From assembly GCA_944377765.1 (NCBI GenBank), contig CALWFX010000042.1, forward strand, positions 1 through 15,165: 15,165 nucleotides of DNA. The letters are read 5' to 3'. Position numbers and translations under genes: made by a program. Source of the stretch: an uncultured Clostridia bacterium (lineage in GTDB: Bacteria > Bacillota > Clostridia > Christensenellales > UBA1242). The notes under the pieces were generated by a model. It was not told the origin of the DNA, did no database searches, and saw nothing but the letters and a program-made list of their open reading frames with translations. Positions 1 to 8,956 of this stretch are shown here, piece after piece. The first letter of the stretch is position 1. The number at the start of each line of letters is the position of its first letter.

Positions 1-662
1 ATTTGATAATCTATATATGAAGGCAAATCTATGCAAGCATTGTCCATAAATCTACCAAACAAGGAAACATTTTGAAAAATAGAATTAAGTAGTGCATTTT
101 TTCTTGCTCTAAGATAAATGGTGAAAATAAGATTAATAACATAAATAAGTGCAACAACAATAATTGCTCCTGCAACAGCACTTACTGTAAGCATATCGTT
201 GCTTGCTGGAACTGCAACAAGGAAAAACACTGCAACAATGATTGCCCAAACCGTTGAAATAACATTAAGGTTTTTGATGTTGGAATTATAAGATGAAGTC
301 TTTAAAGGTTTTTCCACTAAATTATCTGAAGACATATACGAAGATGGGGAACCTTCTCTAAAAAGTATGTATTGTTGCCAAAAATAGCAAAGTCTTTTTG
401 GTGCTTTAGTTTTCATTATAGTATTAAATTCTTGAATATTTTCTTCGGTTATCACTTTTCTGTCAAACAACCAATAATTGATTTTATCAAGGCTTCTGTT
501 TAAACTTGCCTCATAAGAAAAAGCAGATTTAATAAGAAAGAAAACAACCAAAACTGCTTCCACAGCAAGGGCAATAATAAAAAGAATATCAAGCGTTAAA
601 GTTGTGCTTGCTGTGCCCAAAAATTTTATTATGTTTGTTACTATATCCAACATCATAGACAT
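1..662 (-). CDS. Membrane protein of unknown function, C-terminus cut by window edge
   Basis: The frame is open from ATG at 662 to the window edge, giving 220 residues without a stop. The start is supported by AGGAGG at 674-669, six bases upstream of the ATG. I see three hydrophobic segments, at about residues 25-45, 133-153 and 157-183. A polar stretch of about 85 residues separates the first from the second, and a polar C-terminal part continues past the edge. One helix, a long loop, then two helices is loosely like MotA/TolQ/ExbB proton-channel proteins, but I see no diagnostic motif and do not assign it. It has its own promoter at 686-715 and lies downstream of the addA terminator, so it is probably transcribed separately from addBA. 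Confidence 0.8.
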   Translation of the reverse strand, partial: MSMMLDIVTNIIKFLGTASTTLTLDILFIIALAVEAVLVVFFLIKSAFSYEASLNRSLDKINYWLFDRKVITEENIQEFNTIMKTKAPKRLCYFWQQYILFREGSPSSYMSSDNLVEKPLKTSSYNSNIKNLNVISTVWAIIVAVFFLVAVPASNDMLTVSAVAGAIIVVALIYVINLIFTIYLRARKNALLNSIFQNVSLFGRFMDNACIDLPSYIDYQ

Positions 663-685
663 AATAAACCTCCTAATTTATTCAT

Positions 686-715
686 AGTATAACACAAGAT
701 TAAAATAATTACTAA
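686..715 (-). promoter_or_regulatory. Candidate sigma-A promoter for the gene at 1-662
   Basis: The -10 is TATACT (691-686) preceded by TGT, an extended -10 element. A weak -35, TTAGTA (715-710), lies 18 bases upstream. The predicted start near 679 gives a short leader that holds the AGGAGG. The upstream bases to about 780 are almost pure A/T, as in an UP element. Confidence 0.55.
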
Positions 716-808
716 TAATTTTTAAATATTTTTCAAATAATTTTTAAAATATTTTTTATTTATTTTTTAATATAATAAAAATTACTTTAAAATTATCCAT
801 TATTAAGA

Positions 809-845
809 TAAAAAATCGCTAAAAGCCTTTCTCTTGGCTTCTAGC
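809..845 (-). terminator. Rho-independent terminator of addBA
   Basis: On the minus strand GCTAGAAGCC (845-836) pairs with GGCTTTTAGC (827-818). This is a 10-bp stem with one G-T wobble and an 8-base loop. It is followed by GATTTTTT, and it lies 26 bases after the addA stop. Confidence 0.85.
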
Positions 846-871
846 AATTTTCAATTTAAACCGAATATTTT

Positions 872-2044
872 CTAAATTTTTACATTATAAATTTCGTTGT
901 ATCTTAAATTCATTAAATAAATTTCATCCACAATAACATTAAGCCCATTTTCAATAGCATTTTTGTAAAGTTTAAGTTGCAATTTATATCTATTTATTAA
1001 AATTTCTTCTCTTCTTTCTTTTGAATATTTATAATCAATTAATATTGCCCCGCCATCTTCTTTAATGACAAAAAAGTCAATAATACCCTGAACCATAATT
1101 TCATCATCAAAATTTTTTTCAATTAAATTTAATATGGAATCCTTTAAAACAAACTCTTGTTCTTTAAAAACTTTTCCCTTACAAAATTTTTTAAGTGTTA
1201 AAATATTTTCAAGCAAAAGTTTTTTATCAATTAGATTTTCCACACTTAAAAGACTTGCATTTTCTTTAAATAAAAGCAAAATATCTTCCATACTATTCAC
1301 TTCATTAAAATTAATAATTTTCAACGCGAAATGATATGCATTACCAATTTCCACCAAATTTGAATTTGTGTTTACATATTCTGAATTTGGCAGAAAAACA
1401 TTATCATCTTCAAATTGCTTTGTCAATTTTGTAACTGAATTTTTAAAAGAAATGTTTTCTTCATTTTTATATAAATATTCATAATTTAAATAATTTTTTA
1501 TATTTTTTACGATTTTTTCATCAATTTTTCCATATTTTTCTTCATTTTTTGAAATTTCTAAATTTTCCACTTCTGTAATGTAGTTAAATTTAACATCACC
1601 TTTTTCCAAAGTTTCGTCACTTAAAAATTTTTCTATTTCGTCATCACTTAACAAATTAAAAACATAATCTAAATAACTATCAATTTTATAAACATTTATC
1701 GGCTTAATATTTTCCCTATTTCTTTCACCAATTATATAAAGTCTATTTTTTGCTCTTGTTAAAGCCACATAAAATATCATCATCTCTTCGGCAAAATTTT
1801 TCTTGGCATTTTTTAAATTTGTTGCCAACATTTTAACCGACAACTCTTCTTTATCCTCATTATAAAACTTTGTAACAATACCCAAATTTTCATCCATTTT
1901 GATTTCAGTGTTTTTCCCCGCTCGTTTTAAACTTTTTCCAGCATTGATTAAAATGACAATAGGATATTCTAGCCCTTTGGTTTTATGAATTGTTGTAAGA
2001 AGAACTGAATTACTTTCAGTTGGCTCAGACCCATTATCTTCAAT
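872..2044 (-). pseudogene. addA: addA, C-terminal part beyond the internal stop (helicase motifs V-VI and nuclease domain)
   Basis: This is the remainder of addA, in the same frame as 2045-4138 and separated from it only by a TAG. Counting that TAG as codon 698, the part carries helicase motif V (residues 716-725, TIHKTKGLEY), motif VI (VALTRAK at 791-797) and a RecB-type nuclease domain. The nuclease shows IIDFF, IDYK (Asp1035) and QLKLY, the usual Asp, Asp-x-Lys and Gln-x3-Tyr core. It has no further disruption over about 390 codons, so the damage is recent or an artefact. The first in-frame ATG, at 1897, lies after motif V and has no Shine-Dalgarno, so independent translation is unlikely and would not give a working helicase. 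The gene ends with TAG at 874-872, just before the terminator. Confidence 0.85.
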
Positions 2045-2047
2045 CTA
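2045..2047 (-). other. addA: In-frame amber codon inside addA
   Basis: The minus strand reads GAA AAT GTA TAG ATT GAA GAT here. The frame is the same on both sides: 50 codons separate this TAG from the ATG at 1897. It is therefore a single nonsense codon, not a frameshift. It falls in the linker just before helicase motif V, where substitution of a polar residue by one base change (for example CAG, AAG or GAG to TAG) would explain it. Confidence 0.9.
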
Positions 2048-4138
2048 TACATTTTCAAAATAAGATATTAAGGAAGGTAAATCAAAATCAAATCCAGACT
2101 TTTCTATCTCACTTAAAAAGATATTGACAGTGTTAATATATTCGTCATTTTGGGTATATAAATATGGATAATAGTTTGTTTCATCAAATAAAATTTCAAA
2201 AGCACGCTTATAACCATATGCCAAAGCATTTTGTTTAAACTTTTCAAGTAAATTTAAAATTTTGTCAAAAACCAAATTTTCCTGAACAATTTCAGTCAAG
2301 GTTTTTTCTTGCCCTTGAAGAAGATTATAAATTTCATCTTGATTGAAGCGACCAAAATTTGACATTAAAATTGATAATAATGCAACATCATCATTAAAAC
2401 AAAGTGTAATTTTTAAAATATTGATTAAAATTTGAATTTCAGGATTATCTTGAATTAGTTTCTTGGAACTTGTGATAACTGGAATACCTTTTTCTTTTAA
2501 GTAATCACCCAGAACATTAAAAAATGTATTTCTTGAACGAGAAATTATTGCAATGTCTTTAAACTCAACCTGCCTATAATCTTCAATATCTGGGTCATAA
2601 ATTTTAGATTTCAAAATTTCTTCAATTCTAACTTTAATCGTTTCAAGTTCTGTAAAATTTATTTCATCTGTCAAATCATCATTTTTAACACTATAGATAT
2701 CAAACTTTTTCTCTTCTTTAACCTTTGGTGCAACCATATCAATATTAATTGCAAAACAATCTTCTTCCTTATATTCTTTTTTATATGACAGCATAGATGT
2801 GTTTAAATAATCTATATTTGCAGTATCAAGTGTCATTGTATCTTTAAATATTTCATTAATAAAATTTAACACCCTAACACTGCTTCTGAAATTCGACTTA
2901 AGAAATATTGCATTTGAATTTTCTTTAATTGAAAAATCTTCAACATCGCGTAAAAAAATCTCAGAACTTGCAAGTCTAAATCCATAAATCCCCTGTTTTG
3001 CATCCCCAACAGCAACAAAATTTGCTTTTTCTGCCACTTTTTTAACAATTTTTTCTTGCAAACTGTTCGTGTCTTGATATTCATCAATAAAAACATAATC
3101 AAATTTTTCATTAAATAATTTCTCATGAGAAAGAGCAAGCATATATTGCTCTAAATCAGAAAAATCTAAAACATTGACATTTTGTTTTAATCTCTTATAT
3201 TCTTCTTCATACTTTAGGTAAAAATTAATAAGTGCTTTTTCAAGTTTTCCTTCTTTTTCTATGTTTATCTTATCTTCACTTAGTGCTAATTCAGAAAGTT
3301 TTTTTGATAAGTCATTAAAATCTTTTCTCACATCTTTAAGAAAGTTTAACTCTTCAGCACCCACTTCGTTTTTCTTTGGCAAAGGTGGAAAATTTGTGTC
3401 AATCACAAGTTGAACTTTATCAATAAATCTTAAACTTTCAAAATTCAAAAACTTTTTACTTAAATTGTCTACAATATCCTCAAAATGATGTTTTTCTAAA
3501 ATATCTATAGTATTAAAAATTTCTTTATCAATAAAACTTGAAAGAATTTGTTCTGCTTCCAAATATATATTTACTTGAGAATTTAAAATTTTATCAATAA
3601 ATTCTTCCTTATTAGAAACAGAAGTCAGCATACTTTCAATCAAAAACACAGACTCTCTTAACTTTAAATAATCATTCCTAAAAGCAAAATTAATTGTCAT
3701 CAATTCGTCTTGATAATTATTTTTAAATAAGTCATAAATATTTTTAATTGCAGAAAATTTCAATTTTTTTGCCACATTTTCATCTGCAATTTCAAAATTT
3801 TCGTTAATTTTTAAGATATTTGCATATTTTTTTAAACAATATTCACAAAAAGAGTGAATTGTTGAAATGTTTGAAACTGAAAGGTCGTCAATCTGTTTAA
3901 GAATAAATTCGTCAGTTTTTTCTGCTTTCAATGCTCTTAACAATCTTTCTTTCATTTCAGTTGCCGCTGCTTTTGTGAAGGTTAAAATTAAAAGATTTTT
4001 AATTGGAATTCTTTTCTCGCAAACAAGACGGCAGATATATTGTATCAAAACATAAGTTTTGCCACTACCTGCCGAAGCACTCACAATCATATTTTTTTTA
4101 CTATTATTTAAAACTCTTTCCTGTTCTTCAATCTTCAT
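2045..4138 (-). CDS. addA: AddA ATP-dependent helicase/nuclease subunit A, N-terminal 697 residues (truncated by TAG)
   Basis: AddA is the UvrD-type motor of AddAB, which unwinds and resects double-strand breaks for RecA. Visible motifs are Walker A ASAGSGKT (21-28), motif Ia LTFTKAAATEM, motif II DEYQD (352-356), motif III VGDAKQGIYGFR and motif IV SNFRSS. The frame then stops at TAG (2047-2045). Counting through it, the gene would be about 1088 residues, somewhat shorter than B. subtilis AddA. I chose ATG 4138 over the adjacent TTG at 4141 because GAGGAAAG ends seven bases before that ATG. The gene overlaps the end of addB by 11 bp, so translation is probably coupled. As it stands, the product lacks motifs V and VI and the nuclease domain and should be inactive as a helicase. 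Confidence 0.9.
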   Translation of the reverse strand: MKIEEQERVLNNSKKNMIVSASAGSGKTYVLIQYICRLVCEKRIPIKNLLILTFTKAAATEMKERLLRALKAEKTDEFILKQIDDLSVSNISTIHSFCEYCLKKYANILKINENFEIADENVAKKLKFSAIKNIYDLFKNNYQDELMTINFAFRNDYLKLRESVFLIESMLTSVSNKEEFIDKILNSQVNIYLEAEQILSSFIDKEIFNTIDILEKHHFEDIVDNLSKKFLNFESLRFIDKVQLVIDTNFPPLPKKNEVGAEELNFLKDVRKDFNDLSKKLSELALSEDKINIEKEGKLEKALINFYLKYEEEYKRLKQNVNVLDFSDLEQYMLALSHEKLFNEKFDYVFIDEYQDTNSLQEKIVKKVAEKANFVAVGDAKQGIYGFRLASSEIFLRDVEDFSIKENSNAIFLKSNFRSSVRVLNFINEIFKDTMTLDTANIDYLNTSMLSYKKEYKEEDCFAINIDMVAPKVKEEKKFDIYSVKNDDLTDEINFTELETIKVRIEEILKSKIYDPDIEDYRQVEFKDIAIISRSRNTFFNVLGDYLKEKGIPVITSSKKLIQDNPEIQILINILKITLCFNDDVALLSILMSNFGRFNQDEIYNLLQGQEKTLTEIVQENLVFDKILNLLEKFKQNALAYGYKRAFEILFDETNYYPYLYTQNDEYINTVNIFLSEIEKSGFDFDLPSLISYFENV

Positions 4139-7100
4139 CAACTTTCCTCATACTTCTTGTTTCGCTTTTAAAATTTTTACATATTGCCTTAAACTGACAT
4201 CTTTCACATTCATTTTCAAGCGGTTTTGGCATAATGTAACCTTCTTCAATTTCCTTTATTGCTCCTTCGCTAACTTTAACAGCATAATCAAAATATTTGT
4301 CAAAGGAGTTAGAAAAATTGCCATACTTAAATAAGAAGCCATCTTCACCCGCTTTTTTCTTTTTGCTGGCACCAATAAGGTCGCTTTTCACCCCTTCATC
4401 CGCCAGCCTATAGTCTGTTGCAAAAACAACATCATTGTCTTTAAGCGTCAAGCCATCCAAAAGTTTAGTGGAAACATTCTTCTTTTTATATTTGTTCTTG
4501 CAATCAAAATAATAAACACCTGCACACTCTTTTTTCTCGATATTTTTCATAATATTGCCATATAAAAAGAGTTGCAATTTTTTTCCATAGAAAAGTTCTT
4601 TCAAAATACTGCCTGTCTGCCCAGTTTTATAATCTATAATCCTAAAATAATTATCAAAAACATCAACTCTGTCAATTATTCCAGAAAAGTCTAATGAACC
4701 TATTTTTCCAGAAACAAATTTTTCAAGATACTTTGGTGTAAATTCACTCATTTTTTGTTCATAAACAAAATTTGATAGCATATTGAAAGTTTCATTTCTT
4801 AAAATATGCATAAAAACTCTATTTTTAAGCGTAACTTCTTCAAAAACTTTTTTTGCACTATTAAGAAAATTATCTTTTAAAAATCCTTCAATTTGAGCAT
4901 CATCAATGGTTTTTATATTGCCAAACTTTTCAATAAACAATTTTGCAAGTTCATGTTTTAAAATGCCAATTTTTCTTTTGTCTTCCTTTGCATATTCTTT
5001 TTCTTTAACATCAATTAAATGAGATACAAAAAATTTAAATGGACAGCAAAAATATCTCTCCAATTTTGATGCTGATATTTTCTTTAAAATTGGTTTATTA
5101 TTTAAATTTTCATAATTAAATTGAAAAATTTCCTGCCCTACAACCGAATTTACCGAATTTTTATAGTTTTTATTTAAATTTTTCTCTATTTTTTTGAAAT
5201 TTTTCTCTGCAACATCTTTTGCACCAAGGTTGAAAAGTAAAAGTTTATTCATCTCTTCTTCTTTCAAATCTGCCCTGTCAAACTTTTCAAAACTTGAAGC
5301 ATTGACCACACTTTTTTTACCAAAAGTTTCAATTAAATCTTCAACAAAACTAGATTTTTTCTGTTCTGTTCCAATTGGCGTCAAAACAAAAAGTTTTTTT
5401 GTGGCGTGTTGCAAAACTTCAAAAAGCTTAAGCCTATTTCTTCTGTTGATAACTCTTATCTCTGGCTCAACAACAAATTTAAGTTTTCCTAAATCTTCAT
5501 CTGTAATAATTCCGCAATCTTTTTCAGTTTTTGGTAAGTTTCCACTTGTTGTGCCAAGCACAAAAAGATATGGAACATCTTCAAAATAACTTTTGGTTGC
5601 ATCTCCAACATAAACAGCATCAATATATGAAGGCACTGTTTCCACTTTAACGCTTTTAAAAACAGTTTCTAAAAGAAAAATAAAATCTTTTAAATTCATA
5701 TGTTCTTGTAAGTCAAACATATTTATTTCTTCCAAAATTTTTGTTATCAGTGAAACTGCCTGTTCATTTTCACTTTTCTTTTGAAGATTTGTGATATTCT
5801 TCAAGAAATTTTCTAAATTCAATTGCATTAAATTTAATATTTTTTGACCCAACAAGCAAAAATCTATGGTGGTATCTACCTTCGAAATATCATTTATTAA
5901 TCTGGCAATTTCTTCAAGTGAATTATCTAATTTTAAATAATCTTGATAATTTTCAATATCATAATAATCCACTTTTTTCAACTTTTCTTCTCTTTCTGAG
6001 ATATTTAGAAATGGAGAAGATAATAAGTATTCAAGCTCATTTTTATTTATCCCACCAAGAGCAATTTTATATATTTTTAAGAAAAAGTTAGTTACACTTA
6101 TATCTCTTAAACTCAAAGTATAGTCCATATAAACAGGAATTTGATACTTTGCAAATATATTTTCAATATCTTTAAAATAATCTTCACTTGGAATTGCCAA
6201 GGAAAAATTTTTATATCTCTCACCTTCAAAAATTTTATAGCGTATCAATTTTGCAACAAATTCAATTTCGCTTTCTTTGTTGCTTGTAACAATATTTGCA
6301 AAAAAATCTTCTTCACATTTTTCTTTTGTTACTGAAAAGACATTTTTGATAACTGCTTCCTGTGCTTTTTTTAAATTTGGCTTTTTCTCTTCAACTTTAA
6401 TATTAAGTTTATTCTTAACTGCCAAATTGAACATTTTTTTTGCAGTATCTTCTTCATAAATATATGCATTACCCAAACTTAATGGCTTTGCAATTGAAAT
6501 GTAAACGCTTTTAACCTTTTCAGCAAGATTGCAAATAAAATCAAAAATTTCTGTTGAAAAACTGTCAAAATTAACAAAAAAGAGATTATAATTTTTTAAA
6601 TCTAAAAATTCACTTTTTTCCAAAAAGAAAACGAGAAGTTTGGAAAGGTCAAATTTATCTTCCAAAAATTTCAAATAGGAAGAATAAATGAGTTTTAAAT
6701 CATGCATTTTCATTGACAAAACTTTGTCTTCAACATCAGTTATGTCTTCCACCTTAACAAAACAACTCTTAAATTGTTTTAAAATTTGCAAAACTTTAAC
6801 GCAAAAATCAATTCCATAATTTTTGAAATATAAAAAGTTTTTTTCGTTCTCTTTAACTGCTTTATATGTATACAATATTTCAGAAAGTCCGCTGATTCTG
6901 TCAACAGAAATATTATGTTCTCTTAAAATTTTGCTTGCAAGTCTGGAAATTCCAACAACTGCAATATTAAAAGTCGATTTAACATTTAACACATCAAAAA
7001 TCAAACTTTCTGCCTGCATGGAAAAACTGTCTGGAACAATCACTAAGTTCTTTTCATCCAGATTTTTAACATCAATTTTTTCTATTGTTGCCTTTGTGGC

Positions 7101-7139
7101 TTCAAATAAAGTTGCACTGCTTATAAAGTTTAAATTCAT
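4128..7139 (-). CDS. addB: AddB helicase/nuclease subunit B
   Basis: AddB is the partner of AddA in break resection and carries a second nuclease domain stapled by an iron-sulfur cluster. The 1003-residue protein has the four expected cysteines. Cys698 is in YFCCPF, and Cys978, Cys981 and Cys987 are in CERCQFKAIC. The CxxCx5C spacing equals that of B. subtilis AddB. Between them lie nuclease motifs IIDRVD, DYKTG (Asp836) and QLFLY. Unlike B. subtilis AddB, the N-terminus has no GxxGxGKT Walker A; that position reads ISSATLFEATKA. The start ATG at 7139 has no Shine-Dalgarno, and the promoter at 7146-7173 predicts an mRNA beginning at the ATG. It ends in TGA inside the start of addA. Function is inferred from motifs and synteny. 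Confidence 0.95.
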   Translation of the reverse strand: MNLNFISSATLFEATKATIEKIDVKNLDEKNLVIVPDSFSMQAESLIFDVLNVKSTFNIAVVGISRLASKILREHNISVDRISGLSEILYTYKAVKENEKNFLYFKNYGIDFCVKVLQILKQFKSCFVKVEDITDVEDKVLSMKMHDLKLIYSSYLKFLEDKFDLSKLLVFFLEKSEFLDLKNYNLFFVNFDSFSTEIFDFICNLAEKVKSVYISIAKPLSLGNAYIYEEDTAKKMFNLAVKNKLNIKVEEKKPNLKKAQEAVIKNVFSVTKEKCEEDFFANIVTSNKESEIEFVAKLIRYKIFEGERYKNFSLAIPSEDYFKDIENIFAKYQIPVYMDYTLSLRDISVTNFFLKIYKIALGGINKNELEYLLSSPFLNISEREEKLKKVDYYDIENYQDYLKLDNSLEEIARLINDISKVDTTIDFCLLGQKILNLMQLNLENFLKNITNLQKKSENEQAVSLITKILEEINMFDLQEHMNLKDFIFLLETVFKSVKVETVPSYIDAVYVGDATKSYFEDVPYLFVLGTTSGNLPKTEKDCGIITDEDLGKLKFVVEPEIRVINRRNRLKLFEVLQHATKKLFVLTPIGTEQKKSSFVEDLIETFGKKSVVNASSFEKFDRADLKEEEMNKLLLFNLGAKDVAEKNFKKIEKNLNKNYKNSVNSVVGQEIFQFNYENLNNKPILKKISASKLERYFCCPFKFFVSHLIDVKEKEYAKEDKRKIGILKHELAKLFIEKFGNIKTIDDAQIEGFLKDNFLNSAKKVFEEVTLKNRVFMHILRNETFNMLSNFVYEQKMSEFTPKYLEKFVSGKIGSLDFSGIIDRVDVFDNYFRIIDYKTGQTGSILKELFYGKKLQLFLYGNIMKNIEKKECAGVYYFDCKNKYKKKNVSTKLLDGLTLKDNDVVFATDYRLADEGVKSDLIGASKKKKAGEDGFLFKYGNFSNSFDKYFDYAVKVSEGAIKEIEEGYIMPKPLENECERCQFKAICKNFKSETRSMRKVDED

Positions 7140-7145
7140 ATGTAT

Positions 7146-7173
7146 ATTTTAGCATAAAAAAAGATATTTTCAA
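7146..7173 (-). promoter_or_regulatory. Promoter of addBA, predicted leaderless
   Basis: TTGAAA (7173-7168), a 16-base spacer, then TGC-TAAAAT (-10 at 7151-7146, extended). Seven bases further is the A of the addB ATG at 7139. The -35 lies inside the terminator hairpin of the upstream gene, so the two signals overlap. Confidence 0.65.
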
Positions 7174-7188
7174 AGAGAAAATATCTTT
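7156..7188 (-). terminator. Terminator of the Myb-like gene
   Basis: A perfect 12-bp inverted repeat, AAAGATATTTTC (7188-7177 on the minus strand) and GAAAATATCTTT (7171-7160), with a 5-base loop. The minus strand continues with a T run to 7156. It begins ten bases after the stop of the gene at 7198-7932. Confidence 0.8.
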
Positions 7189-7197
7189 ATTTTATGA

Positions 7198-7932
7198 TTA
7201 GGCATTAACATCAAAAGCACCAATGTTGCCAAGTTTTTCCTTTAACTTATCTTTTTTACTTTTTATAAATTCTTTGGCGGATAGTTTTAAATTTTCTGCT
7301 TTAATACTTTCATATCTTTCTTTAAGAGAATTCAACTCTTTTTCCTTTTTATTCAACTCTAAATATGCTTTTTTTAGCAAATATTCCTTTGTTTCCTTTT
7401 CCTCTTTAAATTTTTCTGTCATCTCTTCTGTTGTGTTTTTCTTTATTAACTTAACTAAACCCATAAAAAGAGAGTTTATATCACTTTCAGTTAATATTTT
7501 TTGTTTTTTCCTAAAAGTTATTATATTATTCGGCTCTCTTTCCTTTTTCATATTTTGAAACTTGTTTTGAAGGCGTGTCATAAGTGTCATGTCGCCATTT
7601 GACAATTTAAAACACGCCGAACGAACAGACATTCCATTTGAAGTTAAACTTTTTATTTCCTTTAAAAACCTTTCTTCTTGCTCCTTTGAAAAAGGAATAA
7701 GTTTGTTCTTTATGTGTTTTTCTAAATTTATTTCCAATCTATTTTTTCTTACAATATCCAAACTTAAATTATCCACTTCATGATAATAATAATTTCTCAC
7801 ACTGTTTGTTTTCCTATTGAACTTTTTTGCATGAGCGGAAAATGCATCTCTAAGCGGTTTATTATCTTCTTTTGCGTTTTCAACATCTTTAAAAAGACTT
7901 TTAACTTCTTCATCAGACCAAATAGTTTTCAT
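7198..7932 (-). CDS. Myb/SANT-like DNA-binding protein with C-terminal coiled coil (RsfA-like)
   Basis: This 244-residue protein opens with IWSDEE, followed by an AFSAHAKKFNRKTNSVRNYY segment. That is the Trp-containing helix-turn-helix pattern of Myb/SANT-like domains and resembles the N-terminus of the sporulation regulator RsfA. A second, weaker repeat (about residues 90-130, PFSKEQEERFLKEI and following) may be a second DNA-binding unit. Residues about 165-235 are Lys/Glu-rich heptads, likely a coiled coil for dimerisation. I chose ATG 7932 because GAGGTG sits five bases upstream; a GTG at 7938 would overlap that ribosome-binding site. It is divergent from the unknown gene at 8078 and has its own terminator. 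The Myb-like fold is a fair inference from pattern. The target and any sporulation role are unknown. Confidence 0.85.
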   Translation of the reverse strand: MKTIWSDEEVKSLFKDVENAKEDNKPLRDAFSAHAKKFNRKTNSVRNYYYHEVDNLSLDIVRKNRLEINLEKHIKNKLIPFSKEQEERFLKEIKSLTSNGMSVRSACFKLSNGDMTLMTRLQNKFQNMKKEREPNNIITFRKKQKILTESDINSLFMGLVKLIKKNTTEEMTEKFKEEKETKEYLLKKAYLELNKKEKELNSLKERYESIKAENLKLSAKEFIKSKKDKLKEKLGNIGAFDVNA

Positions 7933-8061
7933 AAACACCTCTCTTAAAAATTCTTGCCAAAAAAAACAATCTTAAACTTAAATTTAATGGCAATTTTAAA
8001 TACAAAATGAAACAATTTTCGCCTATTAAAATTTTATATTTTTGAATATATCCAAGAAAAA

Positions 8062-8067
8062 TATCAT
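8062..8067 (+). promoter_or_regulatory. Possible -10 for the unknown gene at 8078
   Basis: TATCAT ends ten bases before the ATG at 8078. A partial -35 (TTGAAT at 8042-8047) is only 14 bases upstream, so the match is poor. No Shine-Dalgarno precedes the ATG, so a leaderless start is possible. An alternative -10, TATATT, lies at 8035-8040. Confidence 0.3.
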
Positions 8068-8077
8068 AACTTACTCT

Positions 8078-8956
8078 ATGAAAATCAAATTAAAATCAAG
8101 TTATCCTTGCCTTGTTAAAACAGAAAAAGAGTCTTTCGACCTAGACGAAAACGATGTTTTAAACATTGAAAACGAAAATAGGCTTTTTGTTTATCCTGTT
8201 TCATATAGCAACAAAAATATACCATTTTATATCAATCTCAAAGACTTAAAAAATTGCAATCGGTATGAGATTTTTGATATAGATGACTTTAAACTTATTC
8301 TTCTTAAAGAAAATGAAAAAATTGTTTCTTATAATAAGGAAAGTCTAAATTTTGAAAACGACACCTGTGAGATTTTCATATATCCAAATTCAATTAAGTT
8401 TGAAAATAAAAGTTATGCTGTAAAATACGACTGTCCACAAAATTACAAAAATTACAAAGTTTTTAAACTTGACAGTTTTGCTTGCGTGGAATTTGACAAC
8501 GATAATTTATATTGTTTTAACATTAAAAATAACAAACTTACTCATTTTCAAGGAGATGAAATTGAATTTGAAAAAAATATATTAAAATTAAGAAAAAGCC
8601 TGAATGATTGTGAAGATAGAATAAGAAAAACAAAGTATGAGTTTATAAATGGAGCAATCAACACCCTTGACGCAAACTATGCACACTCTAACAAAAATTT
8701 TGACAAAAACATGACTCCATACCGTTTTTTGGAGGCTTTAAAAGTTAAAGATTATTCCTTTGCAAAAGTGTTTTTAAGTGAAGGCTTATCAAAAAAAATA
8801 GACGAGCAGACTCTGTCTAAATTTTTAGGTAACATCCATAGTTTTTTACCTCTTTCCACCGAAGATTTTATTGTGCTTTCAAATGAAAGTAAAAATTTTG
8901 TTAGGTTTTATTTAGAAAATGAAAAAATAAGTGATATTTCTGTTGATAATTTATGA
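8078..8956 (+). CDS. Conserved-looking protein of unknown function
   Basis: This 292-residue protein is one I do not recognise. Residues 1 to about 165 are dominated by short strand-like stretches rich in Asn, Asp, Phe and Tyr (for example FVYPVSY, FIYPNSIKF, YKVFKLDSF), which suggests a beta-rich N-terminal domain. Residues from about 175 look helical and charged, with a segment YRFLEALKVKDYSFAKVFL. There is no signal peptide and no membrane helix, so it is probably cytoplasmic. I prefer ATG 8078. A TTG at 8042 would add 12 residues, but neither start has a Shine-Dalgarno. It is divergent from the Myb-like gene, with 145 bp between starts. Its TGA overlaps the recO stop by six bases, tail to tail. 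Base composition matches its neighbours. Confidence 0.75.
   Translation: MKIKLKSSYPCLVKTEKESFDLDENDVLNIENENRLFVYPVSYSNKNIPFYINLKDLKNCNRYEIFDIDDFKLILLKENEKIVSYNKESLNFENDTCEIFIYPNSIKFENKSYAVKYDCPQNYKNYKVFKLDSFACVEFDNDNLYCFNIKNNKLTHFQGDEIEFEKNILKLRKSLNDCEDRIRKTKYEFINGAINTLDANYAHSNKNFDKNMTPYRFLEALKVKDYSFAKVFLSEGLSKKIDEQTLSKFLGNIHSFLPLSTEDFIVLSNESKNFVRFYLENEKISDISVDNL

Noticed and set aside
872..1897. C-terminal addA segment as an independent gene starting at ATG 1897
   Set aside because: It starts after helicase motif V, has no ribosome-binding site and is in frame with the upstream part. It is a remnant of addA.
2045..2047. TAG read as a recoded amino acid (amber reassignment or pyrrolysine)
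   Set aside because: Four genes here end in TAG, RF1 is encoded at 13694-14776, and AddA is not a pyrrolysine protein family.
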